NCBI GenBank assembly: GCA_002633005.1
Contig: NMRA01000238.1
Span: forward strand, 184,001 to 248,000
Source of the DNA: Phoronis australis
Taxonomy: Eukaryota; Phoronida; Phoronidae
Reading direction: 5' to 3'
DNA: 64,000 bases
Positions 63,823 through 64,000 of this stretch are shown here, piece after piece. Each line of letters begins with the position of its first letter. Position 1 is the first letter of the stretch. Position numbers and translations under genes: made by a program. Under the pieces are notes generated by a model. It saw only the letters and a program-made list of their open reading frames with translations, ran no database searches and was not told the DNA's origin.

Positions 63823-64000
63823 CTGCAAAGGAAATGTATTTTGCATTTTTCCCAAATGACCATCGGATTAGAATTGAAACGAAATAACCAGGGGTCAAAG
63901 TTGATCGACAAAATCACCGCCCATGGTCCCACAAGGGCGCTCTTCAACAAAGGTGATGGGAGAAGCATCAGGAGGAGACAAAGCAAAGCATGGTTGCAAA

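Noticed and set aside
1-64000. CRISPR arrays, bacterial operons or phage genes
   Set aside because: The tandem arrays lack spacer-repeat structure and all recognisable genes are eukaryotic with introns.

Overview
The window looks like animal nuclear DNA, most likely from an invertebrate deuterostome such as a hemichordate or lancelet; I cannot place it more finely. The evidence is split genes with GT-AG introns, an intronless GPR19-like receptor, multi-exon ADAM metalloprotease genes, and abundant eukaryotic mobile DNA (Penelope-like, Ty3/Gypsy, LINE, tRNA-derived SINE, TTAA-flanked transposon, MITEs). It is a draft assembly: one run of 983 N (38341-39323) and single Ns at 9269, 46533 and 55833.

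Layout. 1-18590 is gene-poor and repeat-rich: a LINE scrap (4850-5165), MITEs with CATGCGCGCACCC ends, a 531-bp tandem duplication (8740-9799), a decayed Ty3/Gypsy pol fragment (14860-15415) and a CpG-rich 30-bp tandem repeat (17032-17151). 18843-20003 (+) is the GPR19-like receptor. 21436-46292 (-) is a nearly complete ADAM gene (gene A), of which I can place 20 coding exons. 46293-52238 lies between the two ADAM genes and holds a 1.56-kb TTAA-flanked element with a THAP-domain remnant. 52239-63822 (-) holds the last nine coding exons of a second, tandem ADAM gene (gene B), whose 5' part lies beyond the window.

The main result is the protein built by genes A and B. Both read as a conventional ADAM through the disintegrin, cysteine-rich and EGF-like modules (gene A also shows signal peptide, prodomain with cysteine switch, and a catalytic domain with an intact zinc site). 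Then, in place of a transmembrane helix and cytoplasmic tail, two further in-frame exons encode a Ly6/uPAR three-finger (LU) domain ending in CCSSSLCN, followed by a short linker and a C-terminal hydrophobic stretch that looks like a GPI-attachment signal. The same order, splice phases and, for eight of nine shared exons, identical exon lengths occur in both genes, so the fusion predates their duplication. I know of no described GPI-anchored ADAM with a built-in LU domain. If transcripts confirm it, this is a lipid-anchored sheddase/adhesion family that fuses protease, disintegrin and uPAR-like modules in one chain.

The introns of both genes are dense with mobile DNA, including a Penelope-like GIY-YIG remnant, a LINE nested in a TTAA element, hairpin elements close to splice sites, and a 790-bp inverted-repeat insertion flanked by 13-bp direct repeats.
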